Shown here: positions 1 to 8,505 of the stretch, in pieces | Layout of the letters: the number at the start of each line of letters is the position of its first letter | How positions within the stretch are numbered: position 1 is the stretch's first letter | Assembly: GCA_036493735.1 (NCBI GenBank) | Contig: DASXPH010000142.1 | Coordinates: 1 to 64,000 of the forward strand | Direction of reading: 5' to 3' | DNA from: AG2 sp036493735 | GTDB taxonomy: Bacteria; Gemmatimonadota; Gemmatimonadetes; Gemmatimonadales; Gemmatimonadaceae | Length of the DNA: 64,000 nucleotides | Translations under genes and position numbers: made by a program | The notes under the pieces: generated by a model | Seen by the model: the letters and a program-made list of their open reading frames with translations, nothing else | The model's database searches: none | What the model was told of the DNA's origin: nothing

Positions 1-957
1 GGCATCGACGAGCGACTGCAGGCGCATCTCGACGAAGCCGCGCCCATTCATCGGCGAGCTGGCCGCGGCGTCGTAGCAGACATCCTCCATCTTGGCCGCA
101 TCGGCGCGCCGCCCCTGCTGCAGATACGCGTAGTGCAGCCAGATGGCGCCGTGCCCGCAGGGCGCCCCCTTCCCCATCCTCGTCGACACCTCGTTCGCCG
201 CAACGACGTCGTCCCACATGCCGAGGGCGATGAAGATGTGCGACGTCATGTGCCGCGCGTGCGCCGCGTCTGGCGCGACCTTCGAGTAGGCCCGCGCCGC
301 GGCGAGTCCCTGCCGCGCGTGCGTGGGATCGTCGTACGAGTGAATGACGTAATGGAGCGCGCCCGGATGATTGGGATGATCGCGCATCACTCGCTCGGCG
401 ATCGCCGCCGCTTTCATATAGGTGCTGTCGGTGCGCGGGAAGAGTGACAGCAGCGATAGCGCATAGAAGAGCTGTGCCTCGACGTCATCCTTCTCACGAG
501 CGGCGATGCGCTGCATCGCCAACGAGTACGTGGTGTCTCGGCTCTCCTTTGTCTTTTCAGTCCCGTAGAGCATTTGGAGGGCGTCGAGAAAGGCCTGCTC
601 CCGTGGCGTCGTGCGCACGTTCGGCAACGCCGATGCGCGGGCGAGCACGGCACGTGCCGTGACCGAATCCTGCTCCCGCCAGACGCCGTGGTTGTACGTC
701 ATCGCCTCGCCCCAGTACGCCATTGCGAAGCCCGGGTCGACGCGCTGTGCCTCGCGAAAGGCGTTCGCCGCCTCGTCGTACTGGAAATTGTGCAGCAGTG
801 CGATGCCCCGCTGGAACGCCGGCTGTGCCGCGGGGGCGCCGGAGCTCGCGAACGCGACCTCGCCGAATTGGCCGCTCTGCGCACCGCCGCGCTGTGCGAG
901 AACGGTGCCGACGATCAGGAGCGGCCCAATCTTCTTGAAGATCGCGGACGGTAGCAT
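1..957 (-). CDS. TPR-like secreted protein, C-terminus beyond the window
   Basis: The frame is open from an ATG at 957 to the first base, so 319 codons are visible and the 3' end is missing. The product begins with a basic and hydrophobic stretch (MLPSAIFKKIGPLLIVGTVL) that looks like a signal peptide. Degenerate helical repeats of tetratricopeptide type follow, for example LLHNFQYDEAANAFREAQ and GFAMAYWGEAMTYN near residues 45-85. A later HPGALHYVIHSYDDP segment and AHARHMTSHIFIALGMW resemble a widespread family of secreted bacterial TPR proteins of unknown role. No catalytic motif is obvious. Such proteins usually act as periplasmic scaffolds, but here that is inference. The start is supported by the signal peptide; I see no clear ribosome site. 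Confidence 0.75.
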   Translation of the reverse strand, partial: MLPSAIFKKIGPLLIVGTVLAQRGGAQSGQFGEVAFASSGAPAAQPAFQRGIALLHNFQYDEAANAFREAQRVDPGFAMAYWGEAMTYNHGVWREQDSVTARAVLARASALPNVRTTPREQAFLDALQMLYGTEKTKESRDTTYSLAMQRIAAREKDDVEAQLFYALSLLSLFPRTDSTYMKAAAIAERVMRDHPNHPGALHYVIHSYDDPTHARQGLAAARAYSKVAPDAAHARHMTSHIFIALGMWDDVVAANEVSTRMGKGAPCGHGAIWLHYAYLQQGRRADAAKMEDVCYDAAASSPMNGRGFVEMRLQSLVDA

Positions 958-1156
958 GGATGCCTCGCGGGGGCTGTCTCGCGGGTAACGTGGCCCGCAC
1001 GGGAGACCATGGCTAGGGGCTATGAGACTGGCGTCGGGTACACTCATTTTCGATTTGCCTTCGGCGGATCCGGGCGATAATTCCCATCGACCGTTGGAGC
1101 CTCACACCAACTGGCCGAGTGAGCGCGTTACTGTACTTCTGAAAGAGCGTTCGCGA

Positions 1157-1516
1157 ATGCCACTCCTATTCTCATACGGCACCCTGCGCGATCCAGCGAT
1201 CCAGCTCGCCGTGTTCGGGCGAACGCCTTCGGGCACCGCGGACCTCCTGATCGGTTATGCCCGAGAGAGTTTCGAGGTACGCGATTCCGCGTTCAGTGCC
1301 GTCTACGGATCGCGGCACCTCATTGTGCAGAACACCGGACGCGATGAGGACCGCACTCCCGGGACTGTCCTGGAGCTCACCGACGGGGAATTGACGATGG
1401 CCGATGCCTACGAGCCCGCGGGCTACCGCCGCGTCGCCGCGCGCTTCGCGTCAGGACGACAGGGCTGGGTCTATGCCGCCGATGAGCCACCCGAGCGCAC
1501 GGCCGCTGGACCGTAG
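1157..1516 (+). CDS. Gamma-glutamylcyclotransferase-like (AIG2/GGCT fold) protein
   Basis: A 119-residue protein with the fold-defining N-terminus PLLFSYGTLRDP, in which YGTL forms the substrate-binding loop of the GGCT/AIG2 family. The length suits a single-domain member. The segment GTVLELTDGELTMADAYE carries the usual acidic residue before the tyrosine (DAYEP) that marks the active-site region. Family members cyclise gamma-glutamyl amines or peptides, releasing 5-oxoproline, but many homologues have no known substrate. I chose the ATG at 1157 because the preceding GAAAGAG is a plausible ribosome site and the YGTL motif normally lies within the first ten residues; the frame continues upstream to 1022. 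The gene is convergent with the next gene, with only 8 bases between them. Confidence 0.85.
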   Translation: MPLLFSYGTLRDPAIQLAVFGRTPSGTADLLIGYARESFEVRDSAFSAVYGSRHLIVQNTGRDEDRTPGTVLELTDGELTMADAYEPAGYRRVAARFASGRQGWVYAADEPPERTAAGP

Positions 1517-1524
1517 CTTAGCAC

Positions 1525-1998
1525 TTACGGCGCTGAAGCCGGCCAATTGCATGCTCCACCTGTGCATTCGGTGGCAACGAAGAGCTCCGAACGAATGAGC
1601 CACTCGGTCCCGCGCTTCACCCACTGGGCCGAGTAATCACCGGAAAGGGAAATGTTCGGCGCATTGCGTATCCTGCCGATCCAATGACCACGTTCGTAAG
1701 CGAGCGGCCAGCGCGAACTGAGCGTGATCGCATCCGGCGTCCGCGTATAGGTCATCTCGGAGTCGGCGACGAATGCATCGCGGTACGCTTGCCCGCCGGA
1801 AAGCGCCACCCCGAGGCCGGCGCGCACCGTGATGTCCTCAGTCCAGCGTTGTGCAATGGCCGTGTAGTCGCGCCGCGCAATGGCCTCGTTCTGCGCTTGA
1901 CGCGCCGCACGAATCGCCGCGACGTCGTCCGCGCCGCGGCGGGATGAACACGCGATTGGCAACACCGCTGCCAGGGCCAATAATCGATACCAGGACAT
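1525..1998 (-). CDS. SnoaL/DUF4440-like lipoprotein
   Basis: A 157-residue product with a lipoprotein signal, MSWYRLLALAAVLPIACSS, in which the cysteine of PIAC would be lipidated. The mature part has the NTF2/SnoaL-like layout: an N-terminal helix (AAIRAARQAQNEAIARRDYTA), then W/TEDI, a central GQAYRDAF turn, and a closing strand in which GDYSAQWVKRGTEWLIRSELF gives the typical W-x8-L-x-SE ending. DUF4440 proteins are small cone-shaped folds that bind hydrophobic ligands or act as enzymes; nothing here fixes a substrate. The frame runs upstream to 2187, but the ATG at 1998 gives the clean signal peptide. Confidence 0.8.
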   Translation of the reverse strand: MSWYRLLALAAVLPIACSSRRGADDVAAIRAARQAQNEAIARRDYTAIAQRWTEDITVRAGLGVALSGGQAYRDAFVADSEMTYTRTPDAITLSSRWPLAYERGHWIGRIRNAPNISLSGDYSAQWVKRGTEWLIRSELFVATECTGGACNWPASAP

Positions 1999-2253
1999 GT
2001 CAACTCTGGGCCGGGAGGAAGGCACGATATTGAGGACTGCCGGCTCCGGTTGCAAGAAGGTTATCGCGCGCCCATGAGTTCGCGACGCGTTACCTGCTCG
2101 CGCCGCCGAGCGAGGAGGAGATGCTAAACTTGTACTCTCGGTAATACGGCGGCACTGGCAGCTGAAGTCGATGGCCCAACGGCCCATGCCCGCTCCGCTC
2201 GCGAGCCCTTAACCTCCGCTATATCGCGATTATTGCGACCGGAGGAGAGGCAT

Positions 2254-2787
2254 ATGTCGACGCACTGGCGATTCGTTTTCGTAGCGTTGATGCTCGCGCC
2301 CGCAACGATGTGGGCTCAGCAGAGCGTCGTCATCCCCGCGGGGACGCGCCTCACCGTGCGGCTCAACGAAGAGCTCTCCACCGCGAACCGGCGGAAGGGC
2401 TCGGTGTTCAGCACCCGCGTGGAGAAGCCGATCGTGGTTGCCGGCCGCGTCGTCGTTCCGGTTGGCACGCTTGCATACGGCAGAATCCTCGACGTCGAGC
2501 GCAACAAGCGAGTGGATCGGCCGAAGCTCGATGGAACGCTCACGTCGCTAATGATTGGCGGCCGCGAGATACCGATCGTCACCGACGTCGTCGGCGCGGA
2601 AGGCAAGCGCGGTGGCGGGCTCGTGAAAGTGGGAGCGGGTACGCTCATCGGCGCCATCGCCGGTGCGCCGGTCGCTGGTGCAGCGGTCGGAGCAGGTGTC
2701 GCGGCGGTAATGAAGGGGAGCGATCTGGTCATTCCCGCGGGCACGGTCGGCGAGGTCGGGATCAAGAAGGACGTCGTGGTGCGTTAG
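2254..2787 (+). CDS. Secreted glycine-zipper protein of unknown function
   Basis: A 177-residue product starting at an ATG preceded by a strong GGAGGAGAGG ribosome site, which decides the start over an upstream in-frame codon at 2233. A signal peptide ends near MWAQQ. Next comes a beta-rich domain that opens with VVIPAGTRLTVRLNEELS and includes GTLAYGRILDVERN; proteins with this opening are common in Acidobacteriota and Gemmatimonadota. Residues from about 125 (GAGTLIGAIAGAPVAGAAVG) form a glycine/alanine zipper typical of outer-membrane-associated proteins. The role is unknown. The cysteine-free mature region and the zipper suggest membrane association, which is inference. Confidence 0.8.
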   Translation: MSTHWRFVFVALMLAPATMWAQQSVVIPAGTRLTVRLNEELSTANRRKGSVFSTRVEKPIVVAGRVVVPVGTLAYGRILDVERNKRVDRPKLDGTLTSLMIGGREIPIVTDVVGAEGKRGGGLVKVGAGTLIGAIAGAPVAGAAVGAGVAAVMKGSDLVIPAGTVGEVGIKKDVVVR

Positions 2788-2825
2788 TCGCGCACTGACA
2801 AACTGCGGTTCTGAGTGCGTGACCA

Positions 2826-3812
2826 TCAGAGATAGATGGCGTGCCCGAGTACACCCAGGACGAGAATCGCCAGTACCTCTCGCGTCTCGCTCGTCCACGG
2901 TACCGCGATGCGGACGCCTCGAGGACCAAGGACCAGCGACGGTTCGAGGCCATTGCTCGCCCACGTCTGTCGCACGATGCGCTCTGCTTCCCGATTGCGC
3001 GAGAGATAGTTGGCGACGACACCGCCCGTGTCACTCGCTACACTGATCGTTATTCCAATGGCGAGCGTGTCCGACACATTCGCCGCTCGCTCCTGACTCG
3101 TTATGGGCGACGTCGGGTCGTCATCGTTATTGGCACGCGCATAGTGGCGGATTGCCCACACGCGCGCCGTGGTGTCGACACGAGACCATTCTTCGATGTT
3201 GGACGGCAAAGCCCACCCCGCCGCAGCGCCGTTCGCTCGCTCGAGAACTTCTTCGAGCATCGCCTGGCTGGTAGAGACAATGACGACGTTCGGACGCGGG
3301 CGGACGATGAACGCGATCCAGTCATCGTGCTCCGAACGCCACCGGAGGCGGAGCGCGTTCGCACCGGCAATCTTCGCCGAGCCATCGCTCGCGGCGCCCA
3401 GATCGCGAAGGAATGCATCGATCTTCGGGACGTCGGTGTTCTCGAACACCGTGATATGACACCCCTCATACGGTGCAAGCCCGAGCGCTTGCGGAGCGCG
3501 GAAGTGACGCGCGCCTTCGACAGCAAATTGTACACGTGCGTCGCGAAGCCGCTGGAGGATGGGATTCAGCTTGTCGGACGGTAGTGGGCCGGTGGACACC
3601 ATCTTCGCGAGCACCGGCGCGAGTGGAATCTGCTCGCCCTCTAACGTATCAGCCAATGCGATTGGGCCGTGTGCAACGATCAGCGTCTCGGTGTTGGGCG
3701 GCAGCCAGGAAATCACATGCTCGATGCCGAGCTGCCGTTGCGCCTGGGCGAGATGAGCGAGACTCGTCGCTAGAAAGAGAGCTGCTGTCGACGAGCGGAT
3801 CGAGCGTGTCAT
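2826..3812 (-). CDS. Secreted protein of unknown function with C-terminal membrane helix
   Basis: A 328-residue product that I do not recognise. It starts with a signal peptide (MTRSIRSSTAALFLATSLAH...AQAQ). The middle has mixed alpha/beta character, including WLPPNTETLIVAHGPIAL near the start of the mature protein and FIVRPRPNVVIVSTSQAMLEEVL near residue 190. It ends in a short hydrophobic helix (EVLAILVLGVLGHAIYL) that could anchor it in the membrane. AGGTGTGAG lies just before the ATG and is a good ribosome site. A 16-base palindrome about 55 bases upstream is listed separately. The gene is convergent with the preceding plus-strand gene. Confidence 0.7.
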   Translation of the reverse strand: MTRSIRSSTAALFLATSLAHLAQAQRQLGIEHVISWLPPNTETLIVAHGPIALADTLEGEQIPLAPVLAKMVSTGPLPSDKLNPILQRLRDARVQFAVEGARHFRAPQALGLAPYEGCHITVFENTDVPKIDAFLRDLGAASDGSAKIAGANALRLRWRSEHDDWIAFIVRPRPNVVIVSTSQAMLEEVLERANGAAAGWALPSNIEEWSRVDTTARVWAIRHYARANNDDDPTSPITSQERAANVSDTLAIGITISVASDTGGVVANYLSRNREAERIVRQTWASNGLEPSLVLGPRGVRIAVPWTSETREVLAILVLGVLGHAIYL

Positions 3813-3867
3813 CTCACACCTGCATCGAGAGGTGTGCTCAACTTACGCCGGATCGAGAGGACAGCGA

Positions 3868-3883
3868 TACGTCAGGTGACGTA
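3868..3883. promoter_or_regulatory. Perfect 16-base palindrome, candidate operator
   Basis: TACGTCA-GG-TGACGTA is a perfect inverted repeat in the 94-base gap between two minus-strand genes. It lies about 55 bases upstream of the start at 3812. A second dyad, CACACCT-N8-AGGTGTG, sits right at the ribosome site of that gene. Position and symmetry fit a repressor or activator site; no regulator is identifiable nearby. Confidence 0.35.
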
Positions 3884-3906
3884 CCCGTTTCTCGTCTCTT
3901 CAGGAG

Positions 3907-4362
3907 CTACTGCGTCGCGCGTTGAAATCGAAAGAACGGCGTGGCCGGTTGACCCGAATTACCCCACGTCCCATTCAGCGAGTCGCCATCCGTCGAGAGC
4001 GTCGCGTTCATCGTCCGCTGTGTCCCGTACTCGGTCCACTGAAGCGTGACCTGTGGGAGCGCGGCCGTGCCTGCTACCCAGATCGGATCGCTGAGACTTC
4101 CGCCGAAATTGGCGGAACCGGTTCGATAGTACCCGACCACGCGCGCGCCAGATTGACTGAGCTCGAGCTGAACCCAGGTATCGATGCTCGGTTGGATCCA
4201 TTTCCCGGTGAGTGGACCGTCGCCTGGCGGTAGCGGCGCGATGCCTTTATCACCGCGGCAAGCAACGGTGTACAACACGCAAAGGCCAACAAGGGCACGC
4301 CGGAGAACGCGACGGATCATACTAGATGGATGTCGCGGTTGTTGCAGTCTCGTGTTCGGCAT
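3907..4362 (-). CDS. Small lipoprotein of unknown function
   Basis: The ATG at 4362 is preceded by GGAGAGG with good spacing, so I prefer it to the ATG at 4320, which lacks a ribosome site. The 151-residue product has a long basic N-region (MPNTRLQQPRHPSSMIRRVL) followed by a hydrophobic stretch and the lipobox TVAC. The mature domain of about 110 residues is beta-rich, with LTGKWIQPSIDTWVQLELSQ, VVGYYRTG and LNGTWGN. This pattern of GxW strands resembles a small lipocalin-like barrel, but that is a guess from pattern only. It is divergent from the next lipoprotein gene across 70 bases. Confidence 0.7.
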   Translation of the reverse strand: MPNTRLQQPRHPSSMIRRVLRRALVGLCVLYTVACRGDKGIAPLPPGDGPLTGKWIQPSIDTWVQLELSQSGARVVGYYRTGSANFGGSLSDPIWVAGTAALPQVTLQWTEYGTQRTMNATLSTDGDSLNGTWGNSGQPATPFFRFQRATQ

Positions 4363-4432
4363 CGATACCTCTCCGGTGCTTTGCCAAACCGCGCATCGCC
4401 CAAGCACGTCACTCCGTGCTAAACTCGTAATT

Positions 4433-5248
4433 GTGCATCGCCTTCGCTCCGCTCGGCCTATCCTCACGCTCGCCCTCACAGCCTGCGTGCTCCCCCTCAA
4501 TGTCAAGGAGGCTGGGTCGCCTGCACTCGTCGGCATTGTCCACCACGACGACGGAACGCCGGTGATTGGCGCGCGCGTCGCCATCACCAACGACCAGGGA
4601 CGCGCTTCGTGCTCACACACGAGCGCGCGCAGCTACACCGACTCCGCGGGCACCTTCCGACTTGCGTCGACGATTTACGTTCAGCGTTGGGTCATGCTCG
4701 TGCCTCCGATTGAGAAGTTCTTCAGCTGGTATGGCGTCTGCGCCGGACCCAGTGACTCCCTTCTCGAGCTGACATATGAGGACCTTCTCCCGCTTCACTA
4801 CAGAGCGGAGGCCCACGCAGCCGATACGCTGACCTGCCTTCAGTGGATGTGGCGAGATCGACCCCGTACGACTTGCACCGGTGCGCACGCTGAGGACAGG
4901 GTACAGCGGGGCGGCGGATGGTCTGACGCGCGTGGGTCGGGCTTTTATCGATTGATCGCCGTCAGGCACGGCTCGCCGAGCGCGGAATCCGGCGTCTACG
5001 TGCAGTGGGTGCAGCGTAGCAAAACGGGTCCGCCAGAGGTGATCCGCGAGACGATTGGGATCTCGTTGACCCCGGACATTCTCGAGAATCTCGAGGCAAA
5101 GTTGTTCGTCGAGTCGTCGGGCGCGGCGTGTGTAGACGTTCGAAGCGTTCGGCAGCCGCCGCACTGGTACAGCCTCGTGGACGAAGTCCATGAGGCAAAG
5201 GAGCTCCGCGCGCCGGGCGAGAGCCACAGCGTCATCTCGTGTCCATGA
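4433..5248 (+). CDS. Lipoprotein with carboxypeptidase-regulatory-like domain
   Basis: I place the start at a GTG (4433), because the following residues (HRLRSARPILTLALTACVLP) form a lipoprotein signal with lipobox LTAC. The frame is open upstream to 4184 but overlaps the divergent gene there. Residues about 35-80 (ALVGIVHHDDGTPVIGARVA followed by SYTDSAGTFRL) are a carboxypeptidase-regulatory/CNA-B-like beta-sandwich repeat. The remaining 180 residues are unfamiliar and contain several cysteines. These domains usually act as rigid extracytoplasmic spacers or binding modules. No ribosome site is evident, so the start is less certain than the gene itself. Confidence 0.7.
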   Translation: MHRLRSARPILTLALTACVLPLNVKEAGSPALVGIVHHDDGTPVIGARVAITNDQGRASCSHTSARSYTDSAGTFRLASTIYVQRWVMLVPPIEKFFSWYGVCAGPSDSLLELTYEDLLPLHYRAEAHAADTLTCLQWMWRDRPRTTCTGAHAEDRVQRGGGWSDARGSGFYRLIAVRHGSPSAESGVYVQWVQRSKTGPPEVIRETIGISLTPDILENLEAKLFVESSGAACVDVRSVRQPPHWYSLVDEVHEAKELRAPGESHSVISCP

Positions 5249-5264
5249 GGCGAACCGGGGTTGC

Positions 5265-5328
5265 TTGACAGCTTGGCGTGGAGGGGGATACATACAGGAC
5301 ATCTATAAACACAATGTCTATAATGTCC
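5265..5328 (+). promoter_or_regulatory. Promoter and likely PadR operator for the PadR-permease operon
   Basis: TTGACA at 5265-5270 is a perfect -35 element, and GATACA at 5287-5292 is a -10-like hexamer 16 bases downstream. Immediately after it lies an inverted repeat, GGACAT (5297-5302) and ATGTCC (5323-5328), with an internal repetition of ACATCTATAA and AATGTCTATAA. The dyad covers the expected transcription start and the first codons of padR, as expected for autorepression. That PadR binds it is inference from position. Confidence 0.6.
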
Positions 5329-5697
5329 CCGACCTCCGCCCCTCAGCGCAGCGCCGAGCACTTCCTCCCGCTCAAGCCCGATGTGTTCTACGTGCTCTTC
5401 GTGCTTCTGCACGGTGAGCGGCATGGCTACGCCATCATGCGCGAGGCCGCCGCGCGCTCCGGCGGACGCGTCGAGCTCCAGGCGGGGGCGCTCTACCGGC
5501 TGCTCGCGCGCCTTCTCGAGGATGGACTCGTCGTCGAATCGCAGCGGCGCCCCGCGGCCGACGCCGACGACGAGCGGCGTCGCTACTACAGAGTCACCCC
5601 ACTCGGCCGTCGCGCGATCGCGGCCGAAGCCGACCGCATGGCGGCCCTCGCCGCGGCGGCCCACGCGGCGCTTCGCGGTGGCCCCGCGCTCGCCTGA
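5314..5697 (+). CDS. PadR-family transcriptional regulator
   Basis: The product has a winged-helix domain with the PadR hallmark FYVLFVLLHGERHGYAIM, a recognition region VELQAGALYRLLARLLEDGL, and a wing ERRRYYRVTPLGRRAI. The C-terminal part is short, as in the PadR-s2 type. Start candidates are ATG 5314 (used), ATG 5323 and an upstream GTG at 5278; the predicted promoter argues against the GTG. The stop overlaps the ATG of the next gene (TGATG), so the two are translationally coupled. PadR beside an orphan duplicated permease is a recurrent pair in Acidobacteriota and Gemmatimonadota, where PadR probably represses the operon in response to an unknown ligand. Confidence 0.9.
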   Translation: MSIMSPTSAPQRSAEHFLPLKPDVFYVLFVLLHGERHGYAIMREAAARSGGRVELQAGALYRLLARLLEDGLVVESQRRPAADADDERRRYYRVTPLGRRAIAAEADRMAALAAAAHAALRGGPALA

Positions 5698-8444
5698 TGG
5701 CCGACTTCAGGATGCCGCCGCTCAACGGCGGCGAGCGGTTTTATCGCGCCCTGCTGCATCTCTACCCGGCGCGATTTCGCCGCGCATTCAAGCAGGATCT
5801 GATCGAGACGTTTCGCGACGAGCGTCGCGACGCATCGCAGTCGGGCGTGTCGACAGCCGAGTTCTGGCTCGCGGCCGTGCGCGATGTCCTAACCCATGGA
5901 ACCGCCGAGCGCATCGCGAGCGTCGCTCGCCTGCTCCGCAGCGGCGGTGATGATGAGGATACTCTAATGTCGGCAGTCTCTGGCTCCCTTCGTCTGGGCG
6001 AGCTCCGCGTGGCGCTACGCCGGATTCGGCGCGCGCCGAGCTTCGCCATCACCACGATCGTCGTGCTGGGGCTCGGCGTGGGCGCGACGACCGCGGTCTT
6101 CAGCGTCGTGAACGGCGTGCTCCTGCGGCCCCTGCCCTATCGTCAGCCGGATCGGCTCGTCGAGATCAGGCACTCCGTTCAGGTGGCAGGCGTAACGGAG
6201 GTCGATCAGTCGGACGCGGGGCTGCTGTACTACCAGCGACATGCGACCGCGTTCGAGGGAACCGGGGGATGGCGCGACCGCGACGTCAATGTCTCACCTC
6301 CCGCCGACGACCCTGGGCCAGCATCGCGCGTCTCGGCGGCGATCGTCACGGCGAATCTCTTCGACGTGCTCGGTGTCGCACCGGAGCTGGGTCGCGACTT
6401 TCACGCGGGCGAAGATCGGGTGAACGCGCCACCCGTCGTGATGCTCTCGCATCGACTGTGGAAGCAGCTCTTCCGCGGCGATCCAGCGGTGTTGGGTAAG
6501 CGGATCATCATCGATGGTGTATCGCGCGAGGTCGTTGGCGTGATGCCGCGCGATTTCGTCTTCGTGCATTCGTCGCCGGACGTGTGGTATCCGGCGCCAC
6601 TCGACCCGGCGACGGCGGCGGTGACGAGCTTCAACTACCCGAGCATCGGACGACTGCGCGCTGGCGAGACGCCGGTCACGGCGCACGCCGATCTGGAGCG
6701 CATTCTCCCGCACATGCTCGATGAGTTCCCGAGCGGCATTCCGCCGGCGATGTGGGAGTCGGCGCATGTGCATGCTGTCGTGATGCCGCTCCGTGACTAC
6801 CTCGTCGGCGACGTGTCCCGACTGCTCTGGCTCCTGCTCGGAAGCGTCTCGCTCGTGCTCATCATCGCCTGCGCCAATGTGGCGAGTCTGTTCCTCGTGC
6901 GCGGCGAGAGCCGGCAGCACGAGCTCGCGGTGCGTGGCGCGCTCGGTTCGGGCACAGCCGGCATGATGACCCAGCCGTTGAGCGAGTCCATCGTTCTCTC
7001 CATCGTCGGCGGCGCGTTAGGCGTTCTGCTCGCGGAGATCGGCGTTCGCTTTGCGAGGGCCTCGGGGGGCGAGCTCGGCCTGCCTCGCCTCGAGGAAGTG
7101 AGCATCGATGCGCGCGTCGTGCTGTTCGCGCTCGGGGTGAGCGTCTTCTGTGCGGTCGTCGTGAGTCTCATTCCCGTGCTCCGCGCGCGACGCATCCCCG
7201 TCGCCATCGTGCTGCGCGAAGCCGGGCGCGGTGGAATGGCTGGTGCGGCGCGCCAACGTCTGCGGAGCGCGCTCGTGGTGGCCCAGGTCGCGCTGGCGCT
7301 CATCCTCGTCGCGGCGTCCGGGTTGCTGGCGCGGAGCTTCGCACGCCTCCGCGACGTGCGTCCCGGCTTCGATCCCTCGGGAGTGATCATGGCGCGAATC
7401 GTCCTGCCCGTGGCGACCTACAAGAGCTACGCGTCGGTCGTTCAGCTCGACAACTTGCTGCTCGAGCGCGTGCGCGCGGTGCCCGGTGTCCGCTCCGCGG
7501 CGTTCGGCGATCTGGCGCCGCTGACGCCGGACGCGAACAGCACCGTCGTGGGCGTCGAGGATCATCCCACGCCGCCTAACGGCATACCACACGTTCACAC
7601 GGTCGTCACGATCGACGGGCAGTACTTCAAGACGATGAAGATTCCTATGCTCGCGGGGCAAAGCTTCTCTCGAGCCGATGCCGCGCGTCCATCGAGCGAG
7701 GCGATCGTCAGCCACGCCTTTGCCGTACGCTACTGGCCACAGGGGAGTCCGATCGGCAAACGCGTGCGGCCCGGTATCGATGGGCCGTGGCTCACTGTCA
7801 TCGGCGAGGCGGGCGACGTGCATTACGATGCACTCGACAAGCCGCTCTCCGAGGCTGTGTACTTCCCGCTCGCGCTGCCCGATACCTCGGTGAATGGCAC
7901 TCCTCGTTATGTCACACTCTTCGTCGACGCGAAGGGCCACGAGGCGAGCGTCGCGTTGGCGGTCCGGAACGTGGTGCATTCGATCGATCCGTCGCTGCCG
8001 ACGTATGATGAGCGTCCTCTCACGGATGTCGTCGTCGCAGCGACGGCGCGGGCGCGGGTCACGCTCACCTTGCTCGCCGTGGCGAGCGCGCTGGCGCTGC
8101 TGCTCGGTGCTTTGGGCGTGTACGGCGTGATGGCCTACACCGTGACGCTCCGCCAGCGCGAGATCGGCGTGCGAATGGCGCTCGGCGCCGAGCCGCGCGC
8201 GGTGAGCGGGATGATCTCGAGACAGGGAGTCCGCCTCGCGTTCATCGGCGTGACCATCGGCCTTGCCGGCGCCCTCGCGACGACGCGGCTCCTGCGCGGG
8301 CTACTATATGAAGTGAGCCCGACGGATCCGCTGGCGCTGGGCGGCACGTGCCTCACGCTCCTGGCGATTGCGGCGCTGGCGAGCTGGATCCCGGCCCGGC
8401 GCGCGGCGGCGATCGATCCGCTCGAGGCGCTTCGTCGCGACTGA
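5697..8444 (+). CDS. ADOP-type ABC transporter permease (duplicated FtsX/MacB permease)
   Basis: A 915-residue membrane protein. After an N-terminal helical region of about 95 residues comes the signature FAITTIVVLGLGVGATTAVF of acidobacterial duplicated orphan permeases. A MacB-type periplasmic core follows, then an FtsX domain with three helices (near SRLLWLLLGSVSLVLIIACANV, about residue 375). A second MacB core and FtsX domain follow. It ends with RQREIGVRMALGAEPRAV and the last helix LLAIAALASWIPARRAAAID. The fused double permease has no ATPase partner in the window, which is usual for this family. The substrate is unknown; related MacB systems export peptides, toxins or lipids. Expression is coupled to padR by overlapping stop and start codons. 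Confidence 0.93.
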   Translation: MADFRMPPLNGGERFYRALLHLYPARFRRAFKQDLIETFRDERRDASQSGVSTAEFWLAAVRDVLTHGTAERIASVARLLRSGGDDEDTLMSAVSGSLRLGELRVALRRIRRAPSFAITTIVVLGLGVGATTAVFSVVNGVLLRPLPYRQPDRLVEIRHSVQVAGVTEVDQSDAGLLYYQRHATAFEGTGGWRDRDVNVSPPADDPGPASRVSAAIVTANLFDVLGVAPELGRDFHAGEDRVNAPPVVMLSHRLWKQLFRGDPAVLGKRIIIDGVSREVVGVMPRDFVFVHSSPDVWYPAPLDPATAAVTSFNYPSIGRLRAGETPVTAHADLERILPHMLDEFPSGIPPAMWESAHVHAVVMPLRDYLVGDVSRLLWLLLGSVSLVLIIACANVASLFLVRGESRQHELAVRGALGSGTAGMMTQPLSESIVLSIVGGALGVLLAEIGVRFARASGGELGLPRLEEVSIDARVVLFALGVSVFCAVVVSLIPVLRARRIPVAIVLREAGRGGMAGAARQRLRSALVVAQVALALILVAASGLLARSFARLRDVRPGFDPSGVIMARIVLPVATYKSYASVVQLDNLLLERVRAVPGVRSAAFGDLAPLTPDANSTVVGVEDHPTPPNGIPHVHTVVTIDGQYFKTMKIPMLAGQSFSRADAARPSSEAIVSHAFAVRYWPQGSPIGKRVRPGIDGPWLTVIGEAGDVHYDALDKPLSEAVYFPLALPDTSVNGTPRYVTLFVDAKGHEASVALAVRNVVHSIDPSLPTYDERPLTDVVVAATARARVTLTLLAVASALALLLGALGVYGVMAYTVTLRQREIGVRMALGAEPRAVSGMISRQGVRLAFIGVTIGLAGALATTRLLRGLLYEVSPTDPLALGGTCLTLLAIAALASWIPARRAAAIDPLEALRRD

Positions 8445-8447
8445 CTC

Positions 8448-8505
8448 GGGCGGTGGGCGGTGGGCGGTGGGGGGTGGGCGTTGGGCGTTGGGCGTTGGGC
8501 GTTGG
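8448..8505 (+). repeat. Heptameric tandem repeat, eight units of GGGCGGT/GGGCGTT
   Basis: Starting three bases after the permease stop codon there are eight 7-base units: three GGGCGGT, one GGGGGGT and four GGGCGTT, then GG and a run of six A. The G-runs recur every seven bases on the plus strand, so a G-quadruplex is possible. Arrays of this kind change length by slippage. Confidence 0.9.

Noticed and set aside
7017..7979. 320-codon frame opposite the ADOP permease
   Set aside because: Shadow of the permease, dominated by Arg, His and Asp.
8448..8505. Heptamer array considered as a CRISPR or attachment site
   Set aside because: Units are 7 bases without spacers, so it is a simple tandem repeat.
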